A stretch of 64,000 nt of DNA, taken from Pagrus major (taxonomy: Eukaryota; Chordata; Actinopteri; Spariformes; Sparidae). The DNA lies in NCBI RefSeq assembly GCF_040436345.1, contig NC_133237.1, positions 27,234,361 through 27,298,360 of the forward strand, given 5' to 3'. A model generated the notes under the pieces. The model saw only the letters and a list, made by a program, of their open reading frames with translations, ran no database searches and was not told where the DNA came from. Positions 13,714 to 36,408 of this stretch are shown piece by piece. How positions within the stretch are numbered: position 1 is the first letter of the stretch; the number at the start of each line of letters is the position of its first letter. The position numbers were made by a program, and so were the translations under genes.

Positions 13714-15464
13714 GTCAGAGGAGGTTGATATTATCGGAATGGACGGGCATATTTACAAAGGTCGCCTGAACACACCTGCTGTCAGAAACACAGACAGTAA
13801 ACTACCTACGATCTCCACCAAAGACGGTAAATTTTTATTTAAACGTCCGTAAATGTGACCAAACCACACTATTTAACATATTTATAAACTCTGGTTAAGT
13901 CACAGCATTGTACAAGTAAAGGCAGCAAACTTACCTTTTTTAAATCCTTCTCTTTATTTGACTCTCAGGTGTCTGCAGGTAGCACTGTTTGTATATTATT
14001 ATTATTATTATATTATTTTATGAGCTGTCAGGAATTTTAGTCCAGGGTCTTCGTTGGTTCTTTCAGCCTTGAACCTGAAGCTTCATGTGAAATATAATAA
14101 GAAGTGATTTGACACCTGCTGAAGTCCGTCCCTGCTGTCTGCTGTCCAACATGATTTGTGAGAACAAATGTCATTGAATGTATTTTGGCTGAGAGGCAAC
14201 AGACGCTCTGTTTGCTCTGTGCTGCCGGTTGTTGTTGAACGTCGTCGTCTCTGTGCTCTGATGGCTGCAGGTTTGTGTAAAGACAAAAAGTCCTCTCTGT
14301 CCCACAAACCTGCTGCGTCTCCAGAGGTCGGTCACGCTGCTCAGCTTCATCACACCCACAGTGCCAAGAGCGCCCAGTGCAGCCGCTCAGGTGAGTCACA
14401 CACACACAGGTGAAGGTGTGACAGTTCTCCTCATCCCATCCGTGGTTTCCTCTCTCAGTCTAAAGATGTCCATGTTGTGCTCATATTAATATAATATGTG
14501 AAAGCTGTCTGAACAAGTTTTCCCCCTGAACTGAAACCAAAGATCATCAAGCTGATTATCAGCTGTCTCTGTTCATCATCACAACCCTGAGCAGAGAGTT
14601 TTATATAAGATTAAATGTAAAAATTAGGTTGTTGTGGCAGAAAAAGTGATATTCAACAAAGTCAAATATATAATATACACACACAACTAGAGAAGAGTAC
14701 ACACCAACTTTTCTAGATCCACGCAGCCAACATGATATAGAAATATAAAGGGGGAGAAAATGTAACTGATAGATACCACCTTTAAATTTCCAATTTCAAA
14801 GGTTGTTACAGAGGATTTCTCTTTTTATCACTCCATAAATCTGAAAATACTGTTAAAGGCCGATAAAAAACATCAACACAGCATATGTTTAGGAATGAAA
14901 TGTTCTATAAATCAGGCTGTGAATGATATATGTGCTAAGCCCTCTGTAAAACCTTCAGAATATAGATTTCTGCTTTAAAGATATGTATTGTAAGATTTCA
15001 GACGTTTATAGACAGAAAATGATGAATAAGATAAACATTTTTACTAACAGATATCAGCATAAAACTTCCACAGTTGATTCCCTACATTATGTTAAGTTTT
15101 CTGACATTTTGTTTAAATATAAAAATAAGGGTTTTTGAATAAAAATGCACTACTTTGAAGAAATGTCCAGAACAGAAAAAAACTTGAAACACCTAAATGT
15201 GTCTTCTGGATGTTTTCTATCCACTCGTCTGAAAGAGGTCATGTGATGGAAGCAATATATCCGACCATCATCCTCCACCAGGTGACCCCTGTATGTCTCC
15301 TCTAACCCCCCTCCTCTCCTCCTGTGTGTCCAGCCTCCAGCAGCTCGGGTCGGGACTGGCCCGTGTCGGCTCTGGGCTGCACGTCTCAGAGCTCCTTCAC
15401 TCAGGCTTCAGCTGCAGCAGACAGCAACGCAGGGCGACAGGCTGACGAGCCGCTCGACCTATAG
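2272..15464 (+). CDS. qrich2: QRICH2-like coiled-coil protein with DUF4795 domain, 16 exons
   Basis: Model: 2272-2673, 6483-6563, 8025-8096, 8230-8343, 8740-9181, 9341-9426, 9783-9905, 10761-10829, 11755-11919, 11996-12114, 12233-12298, 12433-12534, 13030-13174, 13715-13826, 14271-14390, 15334-15464. The exons sum to 2349 nt (782 aa plus TAG) and all phases agree. The N-terminal 50 residues ([29 protein letters not shown]) are the conserved start of QRICH2/C16orf96 proteins. A charged or Pro/Ser-rich linker follows, with coiled coils at about 135-200 and 310-560. The DUF4795 region (about 320-600) includes [29 protein letters not shown] and the cysteine pair FHCLSCDRP. The tail carries [15 protein letters not shown]. 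Human QRICH2 is about twice as long because of a glutamine-rich repeat not found here. QRICH2 is needed for sperm flagellum formation. C16orf96 is the paralogue to exclude; the tail and the ubald2/foxj1 neighbours favour qrich2. The exon 7 donor (GTGGAC) is weak. Confidence 0.86.
3170..3720 (+). repeat. Two copies of the GCAACTAAC-type dispersed repeat in qrich2 intron 1
   Basis: 3170-3365 and 3525-3718 are diverged copies of a family found about a dozen times in the window. The shared core reads TCCACAACCCAAAGATATT, then GAGGAGGAAAGAAACCAG, then an ATTAATCGATTATCAAAA-like arm, ending near TTGCAGCTCT. No coding capacity is visible. This looks like a short non-autonomous element. Confidence 0.6.
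5540..5804 (+). repeat. GCAACTAAC-type dispersed repeat, diverged subfamily
   Basis: The arms (TAATCTCCAACTATTTTGAT at the left, CGTTAGTTGCAGCCCTGC at the right) match the ends of the full copy at 29873-30164, with a different middle. A further copy lies at about 6735-6960. Both are in qrich2 intron 1. Confidence 0.5.
6039..6073 (+). repeat. (CA)n microsatellite
   Basis: A pure CA run in qrich2 intron 1. Open frames across it are an artefact of the two-base period. Confidence 0.9.
6264..6297 (+). promoter_or_regulatory. Five AGGTCA half-sites spaced as DR1
   Basis: AGGTCA begins at 6264, 6271, 6278, 6285 and 6292, each separated by one base. Read as a repeat it is a 7-bp unit in about five copies. 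Read as a regulatory element it is a run of overlapping DR1 sites, the spacing preferred by RXR heterodimers, HNF4 and COUP-TF. It lies in qrich2 intron 1, 185 bases before exon 2. The sequence is certain; function is inferred. Confidence 0.4.
7715..7800 (+). repeat. Teleost retroposon tail fragment
   Basis: The stretch has the form GCAAGTTTATTTGTAGAGCAC ... CAACTCAAAGTGCTTTACA, the familiar 3' segment of widespread fish retroposons. Only a fragment is present and there is no coding sequence. It lies in qrich2 intron 2. Confidence 0.5.
9980..10208 (+). repeat. GCAACTAAC-type dispersed repeat, truncated
   Basis: It contains the family segments TTTGGTCTACAAAATGTCAG, AGAAGATATTCAGTTTACT and GCAAGAAACCAGAAAATATT. 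The right arm runs into the adjoining AT microsatellite. It lies in qrich2 intron 7. Confidence 0.6.
10206..10411 (+). repeat. (TA)n / (ATATCT)n microsatellite, about 205 bp
   Basis: Almost entirely alternating A and T, with ATATCT and ATACAGT interruptions. The self-complementary sequence could extrude cruciforms. It lies in qrich2 intron 7, beside the truncated dispersed repeat. The Tyr/Ile-rich frames across it are not genes. Confidence 0.92.
12650..12965 (+). repeat. TAAAGGAACAGTTCAC-type dispersed repeat in qrich2 intron 12
   Basis: The left end reads TTAAAGGATCAGTTCACCC. The body shares GATATAAAGTCAGGTGAAGT, TAGTCCACAAAACATTTCTGG and the CTGATCTGAAAA segment with copies at 27040-27430 and, inverted, at 45960-46690, 49815-50445 and 57060-57535. 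It fills most of the 495-bp intron. Confidence 0.7.
13647..13711 (+). repeat. (TG)n microsatellite forming a splice-acceptor tract
   Basis: About 32 TG units run straight into TTAG at the acceptor of qrich2 exon 14 (13715). The repeat replaces a normal polypyrimidine tract. Confidence 0.92.
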
Positions 15465-15661
15465 GGGGCGACAGAACGCTCTGTACTGTTTTATATGTGA
15501 TTCTGCAGAGAGAAGGTAACCTGCTGCACTACATGTCCCATAATGCACCTGTCAAACACCACTACAGTCCACTACTTGCTCATTTTTTTTACTTTACTTT
15601 GATTTTTTGTGATCAGACACTTTAAATGTTGTTCTTATGAATGATAATGTCAATAATAATC

Positions 15662-15667
15662 AATAAA
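15662..15667 (+). terminator. qrich2: qrich2 poly(A) signal AATAAA
   Basis: The first AATAAA after the qrich2 stop lies 198 bases downstream and is followed by T/G-rich sequence, giving a short 3' UTR of about 220 bases. No cleavage data are available. Confidence 0.6.
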
Positions 15668-15747
15668 CTTGAGTGTAAATTTGATCACTTCCTGTTGCTT
15701 CAGAGGATTTTTCCACTCAGTGGGACACAAGATATTGAATCAGTACC

Positions 15748-16470
15748 AGCAGTGGTGGAATGTAACTAAGTACATTTACTCAGCTGCAATTTCAAGGTAC
15801 TTTGAGTTTTATTAATTACCTTTAAATTGTAAGTAGTAAGAAGTAAAAAGTACAATATTTGCCTGGTGTGGAAGTATAAAGTAACAGAAAAAAGAAATAC
15901 TCAAGTAAAGTACCTCTGAGTACTTGAGCAGATGTACTTATTCTTGCTTCAGTCACAATAAAATAGATTAAAAAATTGAAAGTGTCTTGAATCAAAGCGA
16001 GTTCTTCAAACAGGACAGGAAGATGAACAGTTCAGAGTGAGTTCAGTCCTCCTCCTCGTCTGTTTCATCTTTACTCATCAGCGAGTCCTTCCTGCTCTCA
16101 GCCTCGTGTTTCTGTGAACAGGAAGTACACTTCAGTTCGTAGTAGTGATGTGTTTCCCCTCATGATGCAACTCCCCAGGGTCCTGGCGTCCTGCCACACA
16201 GTCTGACAGTTGAAGGGAACAACATATGGAGGCTTGTATCACTGACTCTCGCTATGTATATATATTTATACTGCATGTTGTTTGGAGCAGCCAAGTGTGT
16301 CTCCTCTGCTGCATGTGGCATAAATGTAGTGGAGTAAAAAGTGCAATATTTGTCTCCAAAATGTAGTGGAGTGGTAGTGTAAAGTAGCAGAAAAGTACCT
16401 CAAAATTGTACTTAATTACAGTACTTGAGTAAATGTACTTAGTTACATTCCATCACTGGAATCAGATGTC
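15748..16470. repeat. Intergenic stretch with two copies of the AAGTACATTTACT-type repeat
   Basis: 15748-15965 (plus) and 16312-16470 (inverted) carry the common fish sequence GTGGAATGTAACTAAGTACA, then ACTTAAGTACA-like and CCACTACATT-like blocks. Related copies lie at 2885-3135, 34312-34675, 36803-37180, 58490-58720 and 58800-59018. No gene is seen between the two convergent 3' ends (15686-17170). Confidence 0.65.
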
Positions 16471-17169
16471 AGACTCAGGAGACATCTTACTGCACAACCA
16501 GTACTTTTACTGCTGATATTCTCAGTGTATTTCAAAGTAATGACACTTCTGTAAATTTACTGAAGAAGAATTTTAAATGCAGGACTTTATAACTTATAAT
16601 GTTACTTTGACATTGTTGTAATTGGCAGTGTCTGATATTCAGCATTTTTCTGATTATTACAATTAGTGTTTTTTCAATAAAATTACTGATAAAATAAATT
16701 GATTTAAAAATGCACTACTACCAACAGGTACTTTAACTTCTGTTTAAATACATTTTGCTGATAATATTTCTGGACTTTTACTTGTAATAGGGTATTTTTC
16801 CGTGACTGTATTTGTACTTTAACTTCAGTAATTAATCTGAATACTTCACCACTGAGTATTGTCTTCAGTCATGTCTGTGGCTCTTTAAAGCTCCGTGACT
16901 CACACTGTTATTGAATCTGTATTATCAGCAGTTGATTAATTGTGTCATTGAACGTAACTCTTCCTTTCTCTTCTTCGAATACGCTCTCATTATCACGCAT
17001 CATCTGATGAGAATCAGCAGCTCAGTTTGACACTTCCACCACTTCCTTCCTCAATGTTCAGTCACTTCAGAGGAACGTTTTTGTGCTTTCTCAACCGACC
17101 GTCAGCTCTTACAGTAAAAACAAAGTGATGTAACACCGTCAGCAGTGAGGGAAAAACACACAGGACGTA

Positions 17170-20100
17170 GCAGATCATACCTTGTTTTATTAAACATATA
17201 AATACAAATTTCAACAGAGGAAATGAACACAAAGTACTTGAGAGAAATCTCTAGAAAAGAGCCATGGATTAGAACAGAGTGAATATCTGACAAAAAATAC
17301 CATCATCCACTTGGTGAGAGCAAAATAAGAGTTGACTGGGAGGTAAAGTGTCTTAAAGAGGACGTCAGCCAGTTGACTTCAGGGTGGCTGGGACACATCA
17401 GCTGTCAGAGCTCCAGAGTCACCAGTTATCCGCTCTGCAGGAAGCTCGAACACAAACCTCCCAAACCTGCAGCTCGTTCATCAAAGACACATCCGTCACC
17501 AAACTAACCAGGCAGTTCAACACATTTCAGACGTTTGTCTCAACTTGTCCACAAACAGCTGCAGCATTTGATTTAAAGGAAAAATCCGCCCTCAGGTCAA
17601 AATGTCTGCTTTTAAACCATGCTGCTTATTAGAAATAATAACGTATGACGCCACCTTTCCACCGCAGGGACGAGGAACCTTTGGAGGAACTCGACCTTCC
17701 ACCACCGAAACAAGGGTCTAAATTAAGTTCCTGGGACATTTTTTTTATTCGTCAAAAAATCCCTGCTCGGAGGATTGTACTTTCCCAAAGTACAGGAAGC
17801 CCTGAACGTTTCTGATTGGTCGAGTACTGGCAGCATTTTATTTCAGCATCCATTTTTAAAATCTGCTGCAGCAAACCAGTTTGTTTTTAGCTCATGGTGC
17901 TTCGACACAGAACAAAGCAAACGACAGACGGAACAAAGATAAAGTTGTTGTGCAGTCGAGCGTAAAAACACGTAAAAACAGCCGGCGCTTTTTCATACGT
18001 CAGCGGAGTAATTCATCAAATCTTCACGGGTCTTTAGGCTGCAGTGGAAACACAGATAACGAGCTTTTAGTTCCTTGAAAAGTTTGTCCTGGGACTTCGT
18101 GTCCGTTGACCTACATTCACTTCAGCCAGCGATAAAAATCAATTTGCAGACTGTTAACAGTGTGATCCATCACAAGTTTGCTGTTGGGACATTTTCCAGG
18201 TGGGTTTACAGCCACAAAACCCTGAATTTAAGCCCAAAACATGATGATTTCCTGACAATAACCACGTGGTTTTAGCGCCAAAACCTAACCAGACGATTAG
18301 CACAATATAAAACTGAAAATTCTCAATCTCAACATATCTGTCGTTTGCAGTAACATACTGAGCCAACATTTATTCTGCTGAACTTTTAAATAAATTATAA
18401 TTTATCAGATTTTGAAAGCAGCTCATAGTTTTTGCATGAAAAGTAAAGTATTTCCTCTAAAATGTGGTGCAGTAGAAGTAAATCTAATCAAATGTTATTA
18501 ATGAAGGGAAAACAGCTGTCAGTGAAGTCTGACCTCCCCGAGACAAACAGACAAACCTGCAGTAAAAGTGAGCAGGCGTGAAAAGAAACAAGAAAATCAG
18601 AAACAGTTGATTGTCTGTGTGAAGCTGTGAAGAAAAACCTGTTTTTCTTTTCTGCATCATCGCTCCCTGACGTCGACAATAACAACTTTCTCTCATGAAG
18701 TGAAGGTGACTTTTTGTTTTTGACGCTAACCTACGGGTGAATCGTTGTGACCTATACGAGATCCTGTGTGCAGAGTCTCGTCGAGGTTTAATCGTTTAAG
18801 ACTCTGGACTGAATTCTTTCAGCAGCAGTTTGTACTTGTTCAAACCGTCTGATCCTGTCTGTGTGTGAATACATTCAGAGCACATGAGGGGCCTCTCCCA
18901 TTCAGACAGACAGAGGTAGGAGTGGTTGAGCGTCTGAAAGGTTGTGTGGAAAATCACTGAGTCGGCCTCTGACCCACACAGACGGACAGAAACATCATCA
19001 AAATATTCTCCAATCAGATTCATGTGCTTTCCTGTGAGGCCGTCGTCAGCGTGACTGAAATCATTTGGCTGAGGTTTTATTTACAGAACTGCCGCTCATT
19101 ATCAAACTAACAGGAAGCCAGGAGCGATCAGGAACATGTAAAAACGACTCTCCTGCTTCTCCGACAGTCGGCCTGAAATGATTCCTAACAAAACTACGAT
19201 ATAAACGTGGCAGCTCTCCGTCTCCCAATGATCAAATTATTGCAAACATTGCCGACATTTCTTTATCGTTCATCTTTCTTCACTCCGTTTCTCTGACACA
19301 TCGTCCAACTGAACACCAGTTTGTGTCTCTCTTGTATGACCATGTCACTACAGTTCAGAAAACACTTCCTGCGGTTCTGGAGGGGTTCAACAGAACCTTC
19401 TGAAAGGCGCTGCTACAAACTGTTTGAAAAGGGAAGGCCCTTTCAAAAATACTTGGCAGGTGATTGGACGAACCATCCGTATATCACAGGCTTACTTCAA
19501 CCAATCAGATCAGCAGTAGGAGAGCACAGCTGGTGAATCAAACTCTTACTGAAGTCAGTCTGGAGAAGCGTGAAAACAGCACATAGCAGCTACGCTAACC
19601 TCTTCAGGATACGCTAACGAACAGACGCTTCTCTCGTGGACTGACACTGATTGGTTTGATGCTGCAGAACGTTTTGTCATCTTGACAGTTGAAGATTCCT
19701 GAAACACCTTCAGAACAGCAGGAAGTGTTTTAAACCACAGAGATCACCTGGTGTCTCTGACGTTAACGTCACACACAACCAGCCACAGTTCAGCGTCACT
19801 GAAGCGTTCTTCAGGCTGCAAATCAAACTCCACCTCCTCCAAACCACAGAACAGACGTGTGGAAACATTTGGGGATTTGAGCTCCGTTCCTTTTGTTTAT
19901 CTGCTGGTTATTGCCGACTTCCTGCCTCTGACAGAGGAGTTTCTAAAAAAGAAAAGATCACTTCAACAGATCACATGGCTCCTATCCTCAGTGAGTGCTC
20001 TGTCGGGTCCTGGGCTTGTTTGCATTGATGATGAAAAAGAAGTTTCTGCATTTTTCCCCGGACTCTGTGAAGTGTGTCATCAGTGAGCCAGGCGGTTCTT

Positions 20101-20346
20101 CCTCGGCTCGATGACGAAGATGAAGACGGAGTGAAAAGTGTCTCCTGCAGAGCCGAACTGCTCGTCTTCACTTAGAAAAACAAGAGGAAATCAGCAGTGT
20201 CTTTGTCTTTTTCCATTTCCTCTCATTCCACACATGTAACCCCCCCCACCCTCGACAACCCACCCCCACCCCCTCCCCCTCCCAAACAGATTATTTGGCT
20301 ACACTTGAACCAGCCGCCCTGCCCCCCCGCAGCCCGCCACTCAGTC
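17170..20346 (-). other. ubald2: Probable ubald2 3' UTR
   Basis: The minus strand has no further coding exon after the ubald2 stop. The first well-placed poly(A) signal (TTTATT on the plus strand, 17186-17191, in a typical A/T context) would give a 3.2 kb 3' UTR ending close to, but not overlapping, the convergent qrich2 3' end. One dispersed repeat lies inside at about 18180-18372. Earlier signals are possible, so the length is tentative. Confidence 0.4.
18180..18372. repeat. Dispersed repeat (CAACATATCTGT type)
   Basis: Shared blocks include ACATAAAACTGA-like, TTTCAACATATCTGT and GGTTTGCAGTAACAT-like strings. Relatives lie at 49630-49800 and 52360-52460. No coding sequence is seen. Confidence 0.5.
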
Positions 20347-31740
<11,394 letters not shown>

Positions 31741-33800
31741 GCTTGGCAGGTAAACACAGGAAATATTCCAATGTTTACAAATATTTTTAGATATTTCTGT
31801 TAAATCTAATGAATCCTATCAATAGAGACCTTATGAGACAGAGCTGCAATGTTATTTTATATATTTTATAGAGATGATATATAATTATTATCATTAAATA
31901 AAGGACTATATTGAGTATTTTACAAACATGGACACATATTTATTAAATTACTCTTTAGCATGAAAATTACATGTGCTCATATGTAACAAACTACTTTTGC
32001 AAGCATAATATCTTTATACTTTATATTTATACTTTTTATTTTTTATATTTCACTATTATTTAATACTCTGTTGTTTTTATTCTCATAAATATGGACCAAG
32101 TGTGTGACCCTGATCCTGGGAACCCACTTGTTGTTACTATAATATTTTATCTTTTATTTTTTTATTTGACTTTATTTTATTTTATTTTGAGCAATCTCAG
32201 GCACAAGAATTTCCTTTGGGATTATAAAGTTTCTTTCTTATCTTTATCTTATCTTATGTAGCTGTGCATGCATTTCTAAGATATGTTGTTGTGGTTAGAG
32301 CTGCTACCAAAGATGATCTTTGTTGTTGAATAATCTGTTGTTTATTTCCTCAATTAATCGATCAGTAGTTTGTTCTATAAAATGTCAGAATAAGGTGAAA
32401 AATGTCGAGCAGTGTTTCGTCCTCAAATGTCGATACCAAAGATATTCAGTTTACTTTCACAGAGGAGGAAAGAAACCAGAAAATATTCATATTTAACAAA
32501 CTGACATCAGAGAATTTAGGCAAAATTCCCAATGTAATAACTACAATAGAAAAGTAAATAAACAGGTGAATTAATACAGTTAATATCAAATCTTCTCACA
32601 TTATGTTTTTTTTCATCTTATTTTTGATGCATTTATTGGCTTACGCGTTTATTTATCGAGTCATTTACTTATTTACTTCTTTATTTGTTTTTGATTTTGG
32701 CAGCTTCAGTCCTCCACAGTCTTCCTCAAATGTCTTGTTTAATCCACGACGCAGAGATATTCAGTTTACTGTCACAGAGGAGGAAAGAATAGAAATGTTG
32801 TGGCTGTAATCTGTAAACTCTGATTTTGTTGGTCTGTTCTGTAATGCAACATTATTTGCTGCGTGCTTTGTGATTATGGGCTGTTTAGATAAAACTGCCT
32901 TGACTTCCGCGTTGTTTTTACCGTTTTCAGCTTCAGTTTCAACATATTCAAATGATCCTGACTGTTATGTAGGTAAACTAGGACCTGGGTGGAGAACGGT
33001 TCTCCTGACAGAACAGCACTAATCTTCTTATCATGAGGCTGCAGCTCTCTTTGTGCCACCGGCCTGAATAATTCAGCTGTGGTGTAGGTGAAAGCACATG
33101 TGACAGAGGAGGCCTATTTATTATGTATTGTTGGAGGGTGTTGTTACCTGAAGGGTGTTTGGAGCTGGACCACAGAAAACTCACATCTGAAGAGATCCGG
33201 CTGACAGTCCGAGGGGTCAGATTTAATATAAAAAAATTATTCAATCAATAAAAACAAACAAATTCTATTCTTAAAAAAATGTTTTAAATAAAACTTTGTT
33301 TTTTTTAAAAACCCGCTGATATAGAAACACTGCATTCAATTATAAAATATTCTACTGACTAATCACTAAATGAGTCATTTGATAAAGACAATACACATGA
33401 ACATTGTAATGAAAAACTAACACAACAGAGTCAGTGAATCTCAGTGTCTCTTTTTTTAAATGAACTTTTATTGAAAAACATCTTTTTTGACAATACAATA
33501 TATCAGAAGTCTTCAGGGAGTGTACTGTAGCACAATATACAGAAACAATAGAATTAAAGAAAAACAAAGATATTAAGTTTCATGACAAAAATATATCAAG
33601 TTAAAAAAGAAAAGAAAACATAGATGAGAGGTTTTCTTCGTCAGGTATAACACTGAAGCATTTGCATAAATGAATAGTTTAAGTTTTTTTTAATGAAAGG
33701 TTTTGAAGTGTTCGACATGTATGTTTGGATATAATATAAGATGATGATGATGATGAATTAATTTTATGAACATAAATTTGGCTGAACCAACGTTTCCCTT
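31741..33800. repeat. Repeat-rich AT DNA right of the ubald2 promoter
   Basis: No gene is seen. About 32100-32260 resembles the 3' tail of a fish LINE: AATTTCCTTTGGGATTA-like sequence followed by TTATC repeats. GCAACTAAC-type copies lie at 32330-32525 and, partial, at 32700-32795. No reverse transcriptase frame is left. Confidence 0.4.
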
Positions 33801-35300
33801 TATTTCTGTTTCCTGGAGTTGTTGTTCAGTCATCCTATCACGTGCTGCTGTCTGTGAATCAGCTCTCTGAAGCTGATTGGTTAAAGGGTCACCTCAAGGT
33901 CGCTTCTCCACCATAACAACAACATACAGTAAAACTTAAAGCTCTGCGGTGAATGATTAACATGAAAACACCTCCACATGCTGGACTTTGTCACAGAGGG
34001 CCTCCTGTAGCGTCCTGTTTGTTTTATGTTGGCTCCATAACGTGACTCCACCTCCGTCCACCCGCGTGTTTATCATATATGACAGAGTCAGTTTACACAG
34101 ACACAAGTTTCTACATCAGCGTCTGACTGTCAAACACCGCTGGTTAATAATGTTTTCAGTAAAAGTTAAAGTAAACAACTTTATATCACTTTACTGCCCA
34201 AAGTTAAAGAGTTCTGTGTCTTTAAATACAGAATATTAACATTTAATATTGTCACAAACATCTAATAGGTTAGTTTACTGTCCAATACGTGCAGTACAAC
34301 ACACTACAACCAGCCAACGATGGAATGTAACTGAGTACAATTACTCAAGTACTGTACTTAAGTACAAATGTGAGTACTGTCACTTTGTGCTTCTACTCTA
34401 TTACATTTCAGAGGGAACTATTGTACCTTTTACTTCACCACATTTATCTAACAGCTTTAGTTACCAGTCACTTTATAATGAACAAATACATCCTGATCTG
34501 TGATTACAGACTCAGCAGTGAGTCATCACACTGAGCTCCTCTCTCACCAGCTGCAACATTAAAGGGACGAACACGTGAAAGCATCAAAAACTGTAACTCA
34601 GTAATATAATATATACTTATTATTCAAAGTACTTTACTTCAGTGACAGGTCAGAGTACTTCCTCTACCTCTGTAACTGACTCTCTCCAGTTATTAAATGG
34701 TGTGTGGCGCCCTCTTCTGTCCAAGAGTGAGCATTACTTCTAAACACAAACGAAAGCAGCTTGAAACACATTTATAAAATAATTAATAACGTAACAATGT
34801 GAAAATTTGATTGTGATGTTAAACTCTGTGTGGCTGTAGGTATTTTAGCCTTTTAACTATTAGGGAAGAAAGAGAAGACTGTGACGTTGTGTGTGTTCAC
34901 AGGTTTTGGGGAGAACTGCTGCATATGTGGAAACGGTAGCATGAAACATCTCTGTGGCTCCAGAAGAGGCTGCATGTCATCTGATAAACTGCCTCCAGAG
35001 ATGTCACTCAGTGGCTGTGTTGCATTGTGGGTAATGTAGGCTCCAGGTTTTAAAAAGGAAGAAGATTGCATGGAATAATAACGTTGATATCTCTGGTTCA
35101 TTTGTTTTTAAACTGTCCATAATGAGTCGGATGCAGTGTTGGACCAGTGACTGCTTTTCAGAACTGGAGCCTATATTACCCACAATGCAACGTAGCCACT
35201 GAGTGACATCACTGGAGGCAAGTTATCAGGTTACATTCAGTTTCCTCTGGAGCCATAAAAGGCTTCACACGACTTTATCTGCTCGACATGACTGTTATCT
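33801..35300. repeat. Intergenic DNA with an AAGTACATTTACT-type repeat
   Basis: 34312-34675 is a copy of the repeat described at 15748. About 34900-35060 and 35130-35230 look like inverted relatives of one another, sharing CACAATGCAACG/GTTGCATTGTGGG and CACTGAGTGACATC-like strings. No coding sequence is recognised. Confidence 0.45.
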
Positions 35301-35303
35301 AAA

Positions 35304-35305
<2 letters not shown>

Positions 35306-35349
<44 letters not shown>

Positions 35350-35420
35350 AGTCAAGTCCACCAGCAGACCTCTTCCTCCTCTTCCTCCTCTTCCTCCTCT
35401 TCCTCCTCTCTAATCCCTCT
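35306..35420 (+). repeat. (TG)n then (CTTCCTCCT)n microsatellites
   Basis: A TG run at 35306-35348 is followed by pyrimidine-only CTTCCTCCT units to about 35409. An opposing purine-only GAGGAG block at 35520-35565 is roughly complementary and could pair with it. Confidence 0.88.
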
Positions 35421-35475
35421 CCCTCCTGACCCCCCTCTCTCTCTGTGAGGTCACTGTGGTTGGCTGCTCCGGCTC

Positions 35476-35488
35476 TGACCTTTGACCT
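35476..35488 (-). promoter_or_regulatory. Perfect DR1 nuclear-receptor element
   Basis: TGACCTTTGACCT on the plus strand is AGGTCA-A-AGGTCA on the minus strand, the consensus DR1 bound by RXR/PPAR, HNF4 and COUP-TF. It sits about 3 kb before the foxj1 start codon in otherwise simple-sequence DNA. Binding is not shown. Confidence 0.4.
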
Positions 35489-35633
35489 CTGATGGAGCTG
35501 ATGTGATGGTCCGGTGGGTGGAGGAGGAGGAGGAGGAGGAGGTGGAGGAGGAGGAGGTGGAGGAGTCTGACATGAAGGAGTTTGTCTTGTCAAGATCAAT
35601 GACCTTTCAGAGTCTGAACAATGAGGTTCCTCA

Positions 35634-36192
35634 ACCTGGTCCTGGTTCCTCCACCTTGTCCTGGTTCCTCCTGGTCCTGGTCCCTCCTCCTTGTCTTGGT
35701 TCCTCCACCTTGTCTTGGTTCCTTCTCCTGGTCCTGGTTCCTCCTCCTGGTCCCTCCTCCTGGTCCTGGTTCCTCCACCTGGTCCTGGTTCCTCCTCCTG
35801 GCCCTGGTCCTGGTCCCTCCTCCTTGTCTTGGTTCCTCCACCTTGTCTTGGTTCCTTCTCCTGGTCCTGGTTCCTCCACCTGGTCCTGGTCTCTCCTCCT
35901 GGTCCTGGTGCCTCCTGGTCCTGGTCCCTCCTCCTGGTGCCTCCTCCTGGTCCTGGTCCTGGTCCCTCCTCCTTGTCTTGGTTCCTCCACCTTGTCTTGG
36001 TTCCTTCTCCTGGTCCTGGTTCCTCCTCCTGGTCCCTCCACCTGGTCCTGGTTCCTCCTCCTGGCCCTGGTCCTGGTCCCTCCTCCTTGTCTTGGTTCCT
36101 CCACCTTGTCTTGGTTCCTTCTCCTGGTCCTGGTTCCTCCTCCTGGTCCTGGTCCCTCCTCCTGGTCCTGGTGCCTCCTGGTCCTGGTCCTC
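35634..36192. repeat. CCTCCTGGTCCTGGT minisatellite, about 560 bp
   Basis: Irregular tandem units of 6, 12 and 18 bases built from TCCTGG, TCCTCC and TTGTCT. Because all are multiples of three, long frames open on both strands (up to 288 codons); these are artefacts with no domain. The minus strand is a dense series of GG runs. Confidence 0.92.
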
Positions 36193-36356
36193 CTGTCGGC
36201 ACCTGTTGATCCACAGGTGAAAAACTGAACTCTGTTTAAAACTGCAGATGAAGCGACAGAACTACATTTGCACTGAATGTGAACGCAGTGAAACCTGTAA
36301 CGTCTTTAAAGTAAAACATCTGAGGACGTTTTCCTCAAAACATACCTGAGAATCTA

Positions 36357-36360
<4 letters not shown>

Positions 36361-36408
<48 letters not shown>

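Noticed and set aside
2272-15464. Assignment as the C16orf96 paralogue
   Set aside because: It shares DUF4795, but the tail motif [15 protein letters not shown] and the ubald2-foxj1 linkage fit QRICH2 better. Not fully excluded.
35348-36228. Frames of 157 to 288 codons on both strands rich in Pro, Gly, Trp and Arg
   Set aside because: They are translations of a minisatellite with 6/12/18-base units; no domain, no splice context and no unique flanking coding sequence.
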